64,000 nucleotides of DNA from Actinoplanes auranticolor (GCF_018332655.1 NZ_BOQL01000063.1:62001-126000), one strand, 5' to 3'. Counted from the stretch's first letter, positions 46,361 to 54,538 are shown. Made by a program: numbers and translations. The notes: generated from the letters alone by a model not told the origin.

Positions 46361-47014
46361 ATGACCTACACCGGAGACGTGACCCGTGGCGGCGCGCCGG
46401 CCGTCCGCGAGCTCACCGGCCTGACCGTGCGCAAGGTGTCGGTGGGCCCGATGGACAACAACGCGTACCTGCTGATCTGCCGCGCGGACGGCACCCAGGT
46501 GCTGATCGACGCCGCGAATGACGCGGACACCCTACTGGAGCTGATCGGCCCGGCCGGCCTGTCGGCGGTCGTCACCACCCACCGCCACCCGGACCACACC
46601 GGCGCCCTGGCCCAGGTCGTCAAGGCCACCGGCGCGGAGTCGATCGCGGGCGCCGACGACGCCGACGCGATCCCGGTGGTGACCCGGACAGTCGGCGACG
46701 GCGACACCATCGCGGTCGGCGACTGCACCCTCGAGGTGATCCACGTGGTCGGGCACACCCCGGGCTCGATCGTGCTGCTCCACCACGACCCCGGCGGCAC
46801 GGCGCACCTGTGGACCGGCGACAGCCTGTTCCCGGGCGGCGTGGGTAACACCCGCGGCGACAAGACGAACTTCGCCTCGCTGATCGGCGACGTGGAGAGC
46901 AAGCTCTTCGGCCGCCTCGGCGACGACACCTGGTTCTACCCGGGCCACGGCAAGGACTCGACGCTGGGCACGGAACGCCCCCACCTGCCGGAATGGCGCG
47001 AGCGCGGCTGGTGA
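46361..47014 (+). CDS. MBL-fold metallo-hydrolase (glyoxalase II-like)
   Basis: A 217-residue zinc hydrolase. The HxHxDH motif is TTHRHPDHTGAL, further ligands are His in VVGHTPGSIVLL, Asp in TGDSLFPGGVGNT and His in YPGHGKDS. The order and size match glyoxalase II-like proteins that hydrolyse thioesters. Being coupled to a mycothiol-dependent isomerase-like gene, it may act on a mycothiol conjugate; this is inference. It ends 3 nt from the convergent cysteine hydrolase. Confidence 0.87.
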   Translation: MTYTGDVTRGGAPAVRELTGLTVRKVSVGPMDNNAYLLICRADGTQVLIDAANDADTLLELIGPAGLSAVVTTHRHPDHTGALAQVVKATGAESIAGADDADAIPVVTRTVGDGDTIAVGDCTLEVIHVVGHTPGSIVLLHHDPGGTAHLWTGDSLFPGGVGNTRGDKTNFASLIGDVESKLFGRLGDDTWFYPGHGKDSTLGTERPHLPEWRERGW

Positions 47015-47017
47015 AGC

Positions 47018-47632
47018 TCAGAGGGCGGCGGTGACCTTGGTCGACTCCATCGGCAGGGAGAACATCGGGTAGTCGTACGCGATCGCGTTGTCGTGCTCCT
47101 CGGCCGAGGTCGCCGCCGTACAGTCGGTCAGTGTGATGACCCGGTAGCCGTTCTCGTACGCGCTGCGCATCGTCGACTCCACGCAGCAGTTGGTCAGGAA
47201 ACCGGCCAGGATCACCGTGGTGATGCCCCGCGAGCGCAGGATGAAGTCGAGGTTCGTGCTGGCGAAGGTGTCCAGGCCGCGCTTGCCCTCGATGAGGATG
47301 TCGCCCTCGGCCGGGGTCAGGTCCTCCACGATCGCCGCGCCCCAGGTGCCCGCGACGAACGCGTTGCCGTCCACGACTCCCTTGAGGATCCCGTACGGGT
47401 GGCGCGACAGCTCGCCGTAGCCCGGCGCGAAGGTGATCGGCGCGTGCATGATCGTCACGCCGGCCGCGCGGGCGGCGTCGACGAGCGCGATCGTGTTGGC
47501 CAGCATCCCGGTCTTGTCCATCACCGGCGCGACCGCGTTGTGCAGCACCCCGCCCTCGGAGACGAACTCGTTCTGATACTCGATCAGCACGACCGCCGTC
47601 GTGGCCGGATCGAGCTGCAGCGGTTCGGACAT
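47018..47632 (-). CDS. Isochorismatase-like cysteine hydrolase
   Basis: A 204-residue protein of the isochorismatase/nicotinamidase fold. The nucleophile cysteine region is ILAGFLTNCCVESTMRSAYENGY and the catalytic lysine region is ILIEGKRGLDTF. The position of the usual catalytic aspartate (VDxQNDF) reads LIEYQNEF, so it is occupied by Glu. Relatives cleave small amides or ethers; the substrate is unknown. The longer open frame overlaps the neighbouring ClpP-like gene; ATG 47632 starts the family N terminus. Confidence 0.8.
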   Translation of the reverse strand: MSEPLQLDPATTAVVLIEYQNEFVSEGGVLHNAVAPVMDKTGMLANTIALVDAARAAGVTIMHAPITFAPGYGELSRHPYGILKGVVDGNAFVAGTWGAAIVEDLTPAEGDILIEGKRGLDTFASTNLDFILRSRGITTVILAGFLTNCCVESTMRSAYENGYRVITLTDCTAATSAEEHDNAIAYDYPMFSLPMESTKVTAAL

Positions 47633-47783
47633 CACAACTCCAGGTGTGCGTTGGGTCACATGGTGTCCATGCAAGCACTCCGGGCAGCCGCGGGCAATGC
47701 GCCGTCCGCCCTGGGCTGAACGGTTCCCCCATCCGGTGTGCGCGTCCCTAGACTCGGAACACCCCTCGACGCGCGGAGGTCCG

Positions 47784-48389
47784 GTGACACCCGATCTGCG
47801 ATGGCAACCTTCCAGCCCTCCCCCACCCGAGCCATGGCCGAACGGTGGGCCCACCCTTCCCGGCTGGCTCGAGGAACGCCTCTTCGACCAGCGCATCGTC
47901 ATGATCCGGGGCCCGCTCACCGGGCAGGCCGCCTCGGGGATCGCCGCCGCCCTGCTCACCCTGGACGCGGCCGGGCCGGAGCCGGTCCAGCTGCACGTGG
48001 CCAGCTCCGGCGGTGACCTCAACGCCGCGCACGCCGTCATCGACGTCATGGACGCGATGGCCGCGCCCGTGCACGCGGTGGTCACCTCCGAGGCCGGCGG
48101 GGCGGTGCTCGCGGTGCTGGCGGCCGCTGAGCGCCGTACGGCGTACCGGCACGCCCGCTTCAAGCTGGCCGAGCCGCGCGCCGCCGGGGTCACCGGCACC
48201 GCCGACGAGGTGGCCGCGGCCGCCGGGCAGCACCTGCGCGAGCTCGAGGAGGTCGTGCTGCGCCTGGTCGAGGTGACCGGCCAGACCCGCAGCCGGATCG
48301 AGGACGACCTGTCCGCCGGGAAGGTGCTCAGCTCGGCCGAGGCCCGCGACTACGGCCTCATCGACGAGGTCGTCGGCAAAGGCGCATGA
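47784..48389 (+). CDS. ClpP-like protein lacking catalytic Ser and His
   Basis: About 201 residues with the ClpP/crotonase fold: GPLTGQAASGIAAALLTLDAAGPEPVQLHVASSGGDLNAAHAVIDVMDAM matches the N-terminal half of ClpP. The active-site serine motif (GQAASMG in ClpP) reads SEAGGAV, with Gly at the Ser position near residue 106. The histidine of the IHQP motif is Ala (KLAEP, near residue 129). An acidic helix around RSRIEDDLS and the end SSAEARDYGLIDEVV are kept. A Pro-rich 25-residue N terminus is added. It should be proteolytically inactive. GTG 47784 follows GGAGGT by only 3 nt. Confidence 0.78.
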   Translation: MTPDLRWQPSSPPPPEPWPNGGPTLPGWLEERLFDQRIVMIRGPLTGQAASGIAAALLTLDAAGPEPVQLHVASSGGDLNAAHAVIDVMDAMAAPVHAVVTSEAGGAVLAVLAAAERRTAYRHARFKLAEPRAAGVTGTADEVAAAAGQHLRELEEVVLRLVEVTGQTRSRIEDDLSAGKVLSSAEARDYGLIDEVVGKGA

Positions 48390-48392
48390 CAG

Positions 48393-48426
48393 AACGGCGC
48401 GGGCCCCGATCGGGACCCGCGCCGTT
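48393..48426. terminator. Bidirectional terminator
   Basis: Eleven-bp arms AACGGCGCGGG and CCCGCGCCGTT, continued by four more pairs after one mismatch, between the convergent ClpP-like and L11-like genes. Confidence 0.75.
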
Positions 48427-48456
48427 TCCGTACTGATTGGCTTACTCGGCCGAGAC

Positions 48457-48882
48457 CTACTCGGCGACCTTGACGCCCATCGAGCGCGCGGTGCCGGCGA
48501 CGACCTTCACCGCGGCGTCGACGTCGTTCGCGTTCAGGTCGGGGAGCTTGCGCTCGGCGATCTGCTTGATCTGGTCGGCGCTGAGCGTGCCCACGGTCTG
48601 GGTCAGCGGGTTGGACGCGCCCGACTGGATGCCCAGAGCCTTGCGGATCAGGAAGCTCGTCGGCGGAGTCTTGTAGGTCAGCGTGTGGCTGCGGTCCTCG
48701 TAGACCGACACGACGACCGGGATGATCTCGCCACGCTGCTTCGACGTCGCCTCGTCGTACTCGACCTTGACGGCACGCATGTTGGCGCCGGTCGGGCCGA
48801 GCATCTTGCCGAGGTCGACCATCGCGGCGTTACCCGCCTCAAGCGCGAGGGTTACCTCATGGGTCTTCTTCTTGGGCGGCAT
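48457..48882 (-). CDS. Divergent ribosomal protein L11 (uL11) paralog
   Basis: A 141-residue L11 homolog. The N-terminal MPPKKK, the middle RGEIIPVVVSVYEDRSHTLTYKTPPTSFLI and the rRNA-binding C-terminal LPDLNANDVDAAVKVVAGTARSMGVKV are conserved. The proline-rich switch of the N-terminal domain (PAPPVGPALGQHGVN in normal L11) reads MVDLGKMLGPTGAN at residues 21-34, so its prolines are lost with a 1-residue deletion. It is not beside nusG, secE or rplA, so it is probably a second copy. It has its own promoter (TTGACC-18-TAAGGT) and about 74 nt of leader. Confidence 0.82.
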   Translation of the reverse strand: MPPKKKTHEVTLALEAGNAAMVDLGKMLGPTGANMRAVKVEYDEATSKQRGEIIPVVVSVYEDRSHTLTYKTPPTSFLIRKALGIQSGASNPLTQTVGTLSADQIKQIAERKLPDLNANDVDAAVKVVAGTARSMGVKVAE

Positions 48883-48962
48883 TACGCAAAAGCTCCTTAG
48901 TGTGTGCTGCACGAACCTACATCAGGAGCTCGCCAGCATCATCAACGCACGACAACCCCGAG

Positions 48963-48992
48963 ACCTTACTACCGCGCTCGAGAATGGGTCAA
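48963..48992 (-). promoter_or_regulatory. Promoter of the L11 paralog
   Basis: On the minus strand TTGACC (48987-48992) and TAAGGT (48963-48968) are 18 nt apart, a near-consensus vegetative promoter, about 80 nt before the ATG. An 8-bp inverted repeat CCCGAGAC/GTCTCGGG (48957-48964 and 49006-49013) brackets it. Confidence 0.6.
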
Positions 48993-49064
48993 AGCGGCGG
49001 GCACAGTCTCGGGTTCCGCCGACTAGTGTAGCTCGGCCCCCGCGGCGCCCGGCGACCCGGTCGC

Positions 49065-49856
49065 CTAGTAGCGGTCGCAGTAGCAGGACTTCATCAGCGA
49101 ACGGGTGACGTCGACGTACTGCAGGTTCGGCAGCTCCTTCTGCGCGTACGCCTCGTCGACCGCCCCGCGGCCCATGTTGTAGCCCGCGATCACCATGTTC
49201 AGCAGGCACACGCTGGAGTGGCTCTTGCACTTCTCGGCGCTCAGATCGTAGTTGCCCTTGAAGTACGCGTCACCGAACGCCTTGGTGAGCCAGGCCAGAT
49301 AGTTGGCGCCGAGCACCGCGTTCTGCCGGTAGTCCCTGCTCGAGTACGACTTCTCGAAGCGCTGGTTGATGAACGCCTCGGTGTCGGGCATCACCTGCAT
49401 CAGGCCCCGGCCCCCGTCGCAGTTCACGTAGTTCGAGGTCCAGCCGCTCTCGTGCCACGCGGTGGCCAGGACCAGCCGGCTGGGCACCTTGAGCTTCGGC
49501 GCGGACCCGGGCCAGTACGTCTTACCGGCCGCCGCGCGCAGAGCCGCCTCGGCCTTGGCCTTGGACACCTCCTTGCCGTCGCGCTCGGCGCAGGCGGGCA
49601 GCTGGAAGTTGTTCGGGTCCTCGGTCGGGGTGGCCTTGGGCTCGGCCTTGCTCTTCTTCGGCTTCGGCTTCGCCGTGGTCGGCTCCGGGCTGGGCTCCTC
49701 GTCCTCGATCACCGGGTCGACGATGTTCTCCGGCACCGAGGCCGTGGGCTGCGCCGCCACCGTGACCGGCTGCTTGCTCTCGCCGCCGAGCCCGCAACCG
49801 CTCATCACGAGCAACCCGGCCAGGGTCGTGACAAGCACGAGAAGCCTGCGATTCAT
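49065..49856 (-). CDS. Lytic transglycosylase domain lipoprotein
   Basis: A 263-residue exported protein. The signal peptide MNRRLLVLVTTLAGLLVMSGC ends in a lipobox, so it is likely lipid-anchored. A Pro/Lys/Glu-rich linker of about 85 residues follows. The SLT domain has the catalytic glutamate in ATAWHESGWTSN, then GGRGLMQVMPDTEAFIN and the motif NMVIAGYNMGRGAVDEAY. It cleaves peptidoglycan glycan strands. Four cysteines near the C terminus (KCKSHSSVC, SCYC) may form disulfides. It has 182 nt before the L11 paralog and is divergent from typA. Confidence 0.87.
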   Translation of the reverse strand: MNRRLLVLVTTLAGLLVMSGCGLGGESKQPVTVAAQPTASVPENIVDPVIEDEEPSPEPTTAKPKPKKSKAEPKATPTEDPNNFQLPACAERDGKEVSKAKAEAALRAAAGKTYWPGSAPKLKVPSRLVLATAWHESGWTSNYVNCDGGRGLMQVMPDTEAFINQRFEKSYSSRDYRQNAVLGANYLAWLTKAFGDAYFKGNYDLSAEKCKSHSSVCLLNMVIAGYNMGRGAVDEAYAQKELPNLQYVDVTRSLMKSCYCDRY

Positions 49857-50005
49857 CGACGAAGTCCTTCCCGGTGCCTGAAGACGACGCCCGAACGCTA
49901 GCAGCGGGCCGCAGCCCGTGCCGCCCGACAAAATGCCCATCAGGGACGAGGTCCGACACCGGTTCCGGGTGGAGACCCCGGAAGGTCTCCGCAACAAAGA
50001 CCGGG

Positions 50006-50011
50006 GACAAT
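50006..50011 (+). promoter_or_regulatory. -10 box of leaderless typA
   Basis: GACAAT lies 6 nt before the typA ATG; no ribosome site is seen upstream of the ATG. Confidence 0.4.
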
Positions 50012-50017
50012 GGTGGT

Positions 50018-51883
50018 ATGCAGACCCGCACCGACCTACGCAACGTCGCCATCATCGCCCACGTCGACCATGGCAAAACCACCCTGGTCGACGCCATGCT
50101 GCGCCAGGGGAGCCAGTCCCACGCACGGGGCGAGATGGCCGACCGCGCCATGGACTCCATGGACCTGGAGCGGGAGAAGGGCATCACCATTCTCGCCAAG
50201 AACACGGCGATCAGCTACCAGCCCGCCGACGGCGAGCCCGTCACCATCAACATCATCGACACCCCCGGCCACGCCGACTTCGGCGGTGAGGTCGAGCGCG
50301 GCCTCACCATGGTCGACGGCGTCGCCCTGCTCGTCGACGCCTCCGAGGGCCCGCTCCCGCAGACCCGCTTCGTGCTCCGCAAGGCGCTGCAGGCCAAGCT
50401 GCCGATCATCCTGATCATCAACAAGGTGGACCGGCCCGACGCCCGGATCAAGGAGGTCGTCGACGAGACGTACGAGCTCTTCCTCGACCTCGACGCCGAC
50501 GAGCACCAGATCGAGTTCCCGATCGTCTACGCGTGCGCGCGCGACGGCATCGCCTCGCTGACCCAGCCCAAGGACGGCACGATCCCGGAGGACAGCACCG
50601 ACCTGGAGGTGCTGTTCAGCACGATCCTGGACACCATCCCGGCCCCCACCTACACCGAGGGTGCGCCGCTGCAGGCGCACGTCGTCAACCTCGACGCCTC
50701 GAACTTCCTCGGCCGGCTCGCGCTGTGCCGGGTGCACGAGGGCACCATCCGCAAGGGCCAGACCGTGGCCTGGTGCAAGACCGACGGCACGATCAGCAGC
50801 GTGCGCATCTCCGAGCTGCTGATCACCGAGGGCCTGGAGCGCAAGCCCGCCGAGAGCGCCGGCCCGGGCGACATCATGGCCGTCGCCGGCATCGCCGACA
50901 TCATGATCGGCGAGACCCTGGCCGACGCGGAGAACCCGATCCCGCTGCCGCTGATCAGCGTCGACGAGCCGGCCATCTCCATGGTCCTGGGCACCAACAC
51001 CTCGCCGCTGGTCGGCAAGGTCAAGGGCGGCAAGGTGACCGCCCGCATGGTCAAGGACCGCCTCGACCGCGAGATGATCGGTAACGTCTCGCTGCGCGTC
51101 CTGCCGACCGAGCGCCCGGACGCCTGGGAGGTGCAGGGCCGCGGTGAGCTGGCGCTGGCCATCCTGGTCGAGCAGATGCGCCGCGAGTCCTACGAGCTGA
51201 CCGTCGGCAAGCCGCAGGTGGTCACCAAGACCATCGACGGCAAGATCCACGAGCCGGTCGAGCGCCTCACCATCGACGCCCCGGACGAGTACATGGGCGC
51301 CATCACCACCCTGCTGTCCACCCGCAAGGGCCGGATGGAAGAGCTGATCAACCACGGCACCGGCTGGCTGCGGATGGAGTGGCTGGTCCCCGCCCGCGCC
51401 CTGATCGGCTTCCGGACCGAGTTCCTCACCGAGACCCGCGGCACCGGCATCATGCACCACATCTTCGAGGACTACGAGCCGTGGTTCGGCGAGCTGCGCA
51501 CCCGGCAGAACGGCTCGCTGGTGGCCGACCGGGCGGGTGTGGTCACCGCGTTCGCGATGACCAACCTGCAGGAGCGCGGCCAGCTCTTCGTCGAGCCGAC
51601 CACCGAGGTCTACGAAGGCATGATCGTCGGCGAGAACTCCCGCCAGGACGACATGGACGTCAACATCACCAAGGAGAAGAAGCTGACGAACATGCGTCAG
51701 TCGACCTCCGACGAGACCGAGAAGCTGATCCCGCCGCGCAAGCTGTCGCTGGAGCAGGCCCTCGAGTTCTGCCGCGAGGACGAGTGCGTCGAGGTGACCC
51801 CGGCCGCCGTGCGCATCCGCAAGGTCGTGCTCGACCAGCAGGTGCGCGGCCGGGCGGCGGCCCGCCGCAAGCACCAGGGCTGA
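50018..51883 (+). CDS. typA: Translational GTPase TypA/BipA
   Basis: A 621-residue GTPase that binds ribosomes under stress and cold. G1 is AHVDHGKTT, G2 region REKGITILAKNTAI, G3 IDTPGHADFGGEVER and G4 INKVDRPDA; elongation-factor domains 2, 3 and 5 follow, then the TypA-specific C-terminal domain with FRTEFLTETRGTGIMHHIFEDY. The open frame begins at 49874, but MQTRTDLRNVAIIAHVDHG at 50018 is the family start. A perfect 18-bp terminator hairpin follows the stop. Confidence 0.95.
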   Translation: MQTRTDLRNVAIIAHVDHGKTTLVDAMLRQGSQSHARGEMADRAMDSMDLEREKGITILAKNTAISYQPADGEPVTINIIDTPGHADFGGEVERGLTMVDGVALLVDASEGPLPQTRFVLRKALQAKLPIILIINKVDRPDARIKEVVDETYELFLDLDADEHQIEFPIVYACARDGIASLTQPKDGTIPEDSTDLEVLFSTILDTIPAPTYTEGAPLQAHVVNLDASNFLGRLALCRVHEGTIRKGQTVAWCKTDGTISSVRISELLITEGLERKPAESAGPGDIMAVAGIADIMIGETLADAENPIPLPLISVDEPAISMVLGTNTSPLVGKVKGGKVTARMVKDRLDREMIGNVSLRVLPTERPDAWEVQGRGELALAILVEQMRRESYELTVGKPQVVTKTIDGKIHEPVERLTIDAPDEYMGAITTLLSTRKGRMEELINHGTGWLRMEWLVPARALIGFRTEFLTETRGTGIMHHIFEDYEPWFGELRTRQNGSLVADRAGVVTAFAMTNLQERGQLFVEPTTEVYEGMIVGENSRQDDMDVNITKEKKLTNMRQSTSDETEKLIPPRKLSLEQALEFCREDECVEVTPAAVRIRKVVLDQQVRGRAAARRKHQG

Positions 51884-51893
51884 CGGACAGACA

Positions 51894-51932
51894 AAAAGCC
51901 GGGGGTACGCGCAACGCGTACCCCCGGCTTTT
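51894..51932. terminator. Strong bidirectional terminator between typA and terC
   Basis: Perfect 18-bp arms (AAAAGCCGGGGGTACGCG and its complement) with a 3-nt loop. The A and T ends give a T tail in both directions, serving both convergent genes. Confidence 0.92.
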
Positions 51933-51939
51933 GTCTTGC

Positions 51940-52935
51940 TCAGGCCTTGATCAGTTCTTTCTTCCGGTCCCGCGAGGACTTCACCAGGCTGGCGACCGTG
52001 GCGATGCCCAGCGTGCCCAGGATGACCAGCAGCGACAGCCAGATCGGGATCTCCGGCGCCCAGGACACACCCTCGCCGCCGTTGATGAAGCCCAGCGCGT
52101 TGGTGTGCAGCGCCTCGAGGAACAGCTTCACGCCGATGAACGCGAGCACGAACGCCAGCCCGATGTTGAGGTAGACCAGCCGCTCCAGCAGGCCGCCCAG
52201 CAGGAAGTACAGCTGGCGGAGGCCCATCAGCGCGAAGACGTTCGCGGTGAAGACCAGGTACGGCTCCTTGGTGATGCCGAAGATGGCCGGGATCGAGTCG
52301 AGCGCGAAGATCAGGTCGGTGGTGCCGATCGCGATCATGACGATCAGCATCGGCGTGAACAGCCGCCTGCCCGTCTCGGTGACAACGGTCATCTTGCCGC
52401 TGTCGAACGACGAGGAGATCGGCAGCGCGCGCTTGGCCCACCGGATGAGGATGTTCTCCTTGAAGTCCTCCTCGTCGTTCTCACCCTGCTTGATCAGCGT
52501 GATGGCCGTGTAGACCAGGAACGCGCCGAAGATGTAGAAGACCCAGGAGAACTGCGAGATCAGCGCGGCGCCGGCGGCGATGAACGCACCGCGCATGACC
52601 AGCGCCAGCACGATGCCGATGAGCAGCACCTTCTGCTGGAACTGCCGGGGCACGGCGAAGCGCGCCATGATGATCACGAAGACGAAGAGGTTGTCGACCG
52701 AGAGGCTGTACTCGGTCAACCAGCCGGTGTAGAACTCGGCAGCGGGCTGGCCACCCCACACCACCCACACGACCACGCCGAAGGCCAGGGCCAGCGCCAC
52801 GTAGAAGGCGACCCAGCCACCCGCCTCGCGCATGCTGGGCTCGTGCGGCCGGCGACCGACGATCAGCAGATCAACGGCGAGGACGACGACCAGGGCAACC
52901 AGGGTGACGACCCAGACCCAGGTGGAAACGTTCAA
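51940..52935 (-). CDS. terC: TerC family integral membrane protein, riboswitch-controlled
   Basis: About 331 residues with eight or nine membrane helices. Acidic membrane motifs are YSLSVDNLFVFVII and TTDLIFALDSIPAIFGI, the metal-site aspartates of the TerC/Alx family of manganese exporters. The start is read as TTG 52935 because GGAGGT lies 5 nt before it and no ATG or GTG has a ribosome site; the open frame continues upstream into the leader. A yybP-ykoY-type element lies just upstream, so expression is probably induced by manganese. Confidence 0.88.
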   Translation of the reverse strand: MNVSTWVWVVTLVALVVVLAVDLLIVGRRPHEPSMREAGGWVAFYVALALAFGVVVWVVWGGQPAAEFYTGWLTEYSLSVDNLFVFVIIMARFAVPRQFQQKVLLIGIVLALVMRGAFIAAGAALISQFSWVFYIFGAFLVYTAITLIKQGENDEEDFKENILIRWAKRALPISSSFDSGKMTVVTETGRRLFTPMLIVMIAIGTTDLIFALDSIPAIFGITKEPYLVFTANVFALMGLRQLYFLLGGLLERLVYLNIGLAFVLAFIGVKLFLEALHTNALGFINGGEGVSWAPEIPIWLSLLVILGTLGIATVASLVKSSRDRKKELIKA

Positions 52936-53004
52936 CGGATACCTCCGGCAGACACGGATCATCGCTGCTCCCCGCCCCGAAAGGAGCGGTGACAGCGACG
53001 TGCG

Positions 53005-53120
53005 ACTGTCGGAGGTCTCTTCCGCCGGCGCCCGGTTGGGCGACGACCGCCGGCCCCGGGCTCACCCCGGGGGATGAAAACCGTGTTGACGAGACCGGCG
53101 CAGAGGAATACTCCCCTCCT
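53005..53120 (-). promoter_or_regulatory. yybP-ykoY manganese riboswitch upstream of terC
   Basis: On the minus strand the leader contains the conserved elements in order: GGGGAGTA (53109-53116), then CGTCAACACGG, paired G/C helices (CCCCGGGG and CGCCGGCGG) and GAGACCTCC (53011-53019). This matches the yybP-ykoY family, which senses Mn2+ and commonly precedes TerC genes. A GACAG/CTGTC hairpin (52991-53010) follows and may form the expression platform before the terC ribosome site. Identification rests on conserved motifs and context. Confidence 0.82.
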
Positions 53121-53313
53121 ACGCCGCCATTGTGTCGCATCGGCAGCGGGATTCGCACATCACCCCGGCGATCCGTGTCGAGGCTCTCGCCATCTTATCC
53201 GCGCCAACCGGACACATCCGTGCGCAGGCTGACGTTTCCGACGCCGTCACGCCCGCTTCGTGCATCCTAGGAGACTAGTCCCCTCGCGGTCCGGGCTGTG
53301 GCAGGCTCAGGTC

Positions 53314-53616
53314 ATGATCCTCGAAGTTGCCCTGATCGACGTGTCCCCCGGCCAGGAAGACCAGTTCGCGGCGGCCTACCAGCAGGCCCACCCGATCCTG
53401 GCGGGCACGGAGGGCTGCCGCTCGGTGCGCATGACCCGCGGCGTGGAGTCACCGTCGCGTTTCGTCCTGCTGGTGGAGTGGGACTCGGTCGAGGCGCACG
53501 AGCAGAACTTCCGCAACACCGAACGCTTCGCCCGGTGGCGGACCCGGATCGGGCCCTACTTCGCCAAGCCTCCGGTGGTCGAGCACTTCACCGACGTCGC
53601 GCCGGCCTCGTCCTGA
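53314..53616 (+). CDS. Antibiotic biosynthesis monooxygenase (ABM) domain protein
   Basis: A 100-residue ferredoxin-like dimeric protein. The ABM domain covers most of it: ILEVALIDVSPGQEDQFAAAYQQAHPILAGTEGCRSVRMTR then RFVLLVEWDSVEAHEQNFRNTERFARWRTRIGPYF. Family members include small quinone-forming monooxygenases and heme-degrading enzymes, and many have unknown roles. ATG 53314 is chosen at the domain start. The 3' end overlaps the convergent GNAT gene by 61 bp. Confidence 0.82.
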   Translation: MILEVALIDVSPGQEDQFAAAYQQAHPILAGTEGCRSVRMTRGVESPSRFVLLVEWDSVEAHEQNFRNTERFARWRTRIGPYFAKPPVVEHFTDVAPASS

Positions 53617-54479
53617 GCCTGCCGGTAGCGCGCACGCCGTCCCCGGTGCGCGAAGCCGAGCTTGCGGTAGAGCCGTACCGCCGGGTTGTCGACATTGACG
53701 TCCAGCCAGGCGTGGGTGGCGCCGTCGGCGCGCATGCGCCGCAGGGCCTCCGCGACCAGCGCTCCCCCGAGCCCGCGCCCCCGGGCGCCGGGCGCGACGC
53801 CGACCTGCACGATCCAGTCGACCGCCGCGGTGACGAATCCGGCGTCACCCACCTCCGGCAGGGTGGCCAGCACCGACCACCGCGGCCGGAAGTCGTCGTC
53901 CTCGGTGACCTCGGCGATCCACTCCGGGGCGGTCCACCCCGGAAAACCGGGCCGCTCCCGGAAGGCAGCTTCGTAAACCCCGTGAAACCGCGGCGCGAGC
54001 TCCGCGGACCAGGCGGCAAGCTGCGTGCCGGCCGGCCACTGCGGATCCGGTACGCCGTCAGCCAACTCGATGCGCATGACGTCCTCGGCGAAGACCTGCC
54101 GCAGTCCCCGGGCGGCGAAGAGCTCCTCCGCCGGACCGGTCAACGACTCGGTCTCGACGGTGACGGGCTGCTCCTGGCTCAGCCCCCAGGAGAGCAGGTG
54201 AGACCCGATCCCCCGGCCCCGGACATCGGGGTCGACGAGCCCGCAGAAGGTGACACCACCGTCCGCGGTCGTGGGCCGGGCGGCACCGGCGGCGACGAGC
54301 CGGCCGTCGTGGTCGAGGCCCTGGATCGTGGTGATGCCGGCAGCCCGCCACCGCCGGCGCAGGAAGGCGGGATCGGCGGCCAGCGGAAGCCCACCGTCAG
54401 CGGCGAGACAGCGCGCGGCCAGCGACACGAGGGCGTCCTCGTCGTCGAACGGCCGGGGCGCCCAGGTGACGGAGTCCAT
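53556..54479 (-). CDS. Tandem double GNAT acetyltransferase
   Basis: A 307-residue protein with two GNAT domains. The first (about 1-140) has VTFCGLVDPDVRGRGIGSHLLSWGL. The second (about 150-300) has VGVAPGARGRGLGGALVAEALRRMRADGATHAWLDVNVDNPAVRLYRKLGF, a full acetyl-CoA site. Mycothiol synthase MshD has the same two-domain plan, but this protein shows no clear MshD signature, so the substrate is left open. ATG 54479 is the family-like start. The C terminus runs 61 bp into the convergent ABM gene. Confidence 0.82.
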   Translation of the reverse strand: MDSVTWAPRPFDDEDALVSLAARCLAADGGLPLAADPAFLRRRWRAAGITTIQGLDHDGRLVAAGAARPTTADGGVTFCGLVDPDVRGRGIGSHLLSWGLSQEQPVTVETESLTGPAEELFAARGLRQVFAEDVMRIELADGVPDPQWPAGTQLAAWSAELAPRFHGVYEAAFRERPGFPGWTAPEWIAEVTEDDDFRPRWSVLATLPEVGDAGFVTAAVDWIVQVGVAPGARGRGLGGALVAEALRRMRADGATHAWLDVNVDNPAVRLYRKLGFAHRGRRARYRQAQDEAGATSVKCSTTGGLAK

Positions 54480-54538
54480 CGTTGACACCCGCGCCAGCGT
54501 AGAGAACGCGGCGCCGGCACCCCACCGAATTCCGGCGG

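Noticed and set aside
50036..52441. An 801-residue minus-strand frame opposite typA
   Set aside because: Shadow of typA and terC codon structure; no start signal or family motif.
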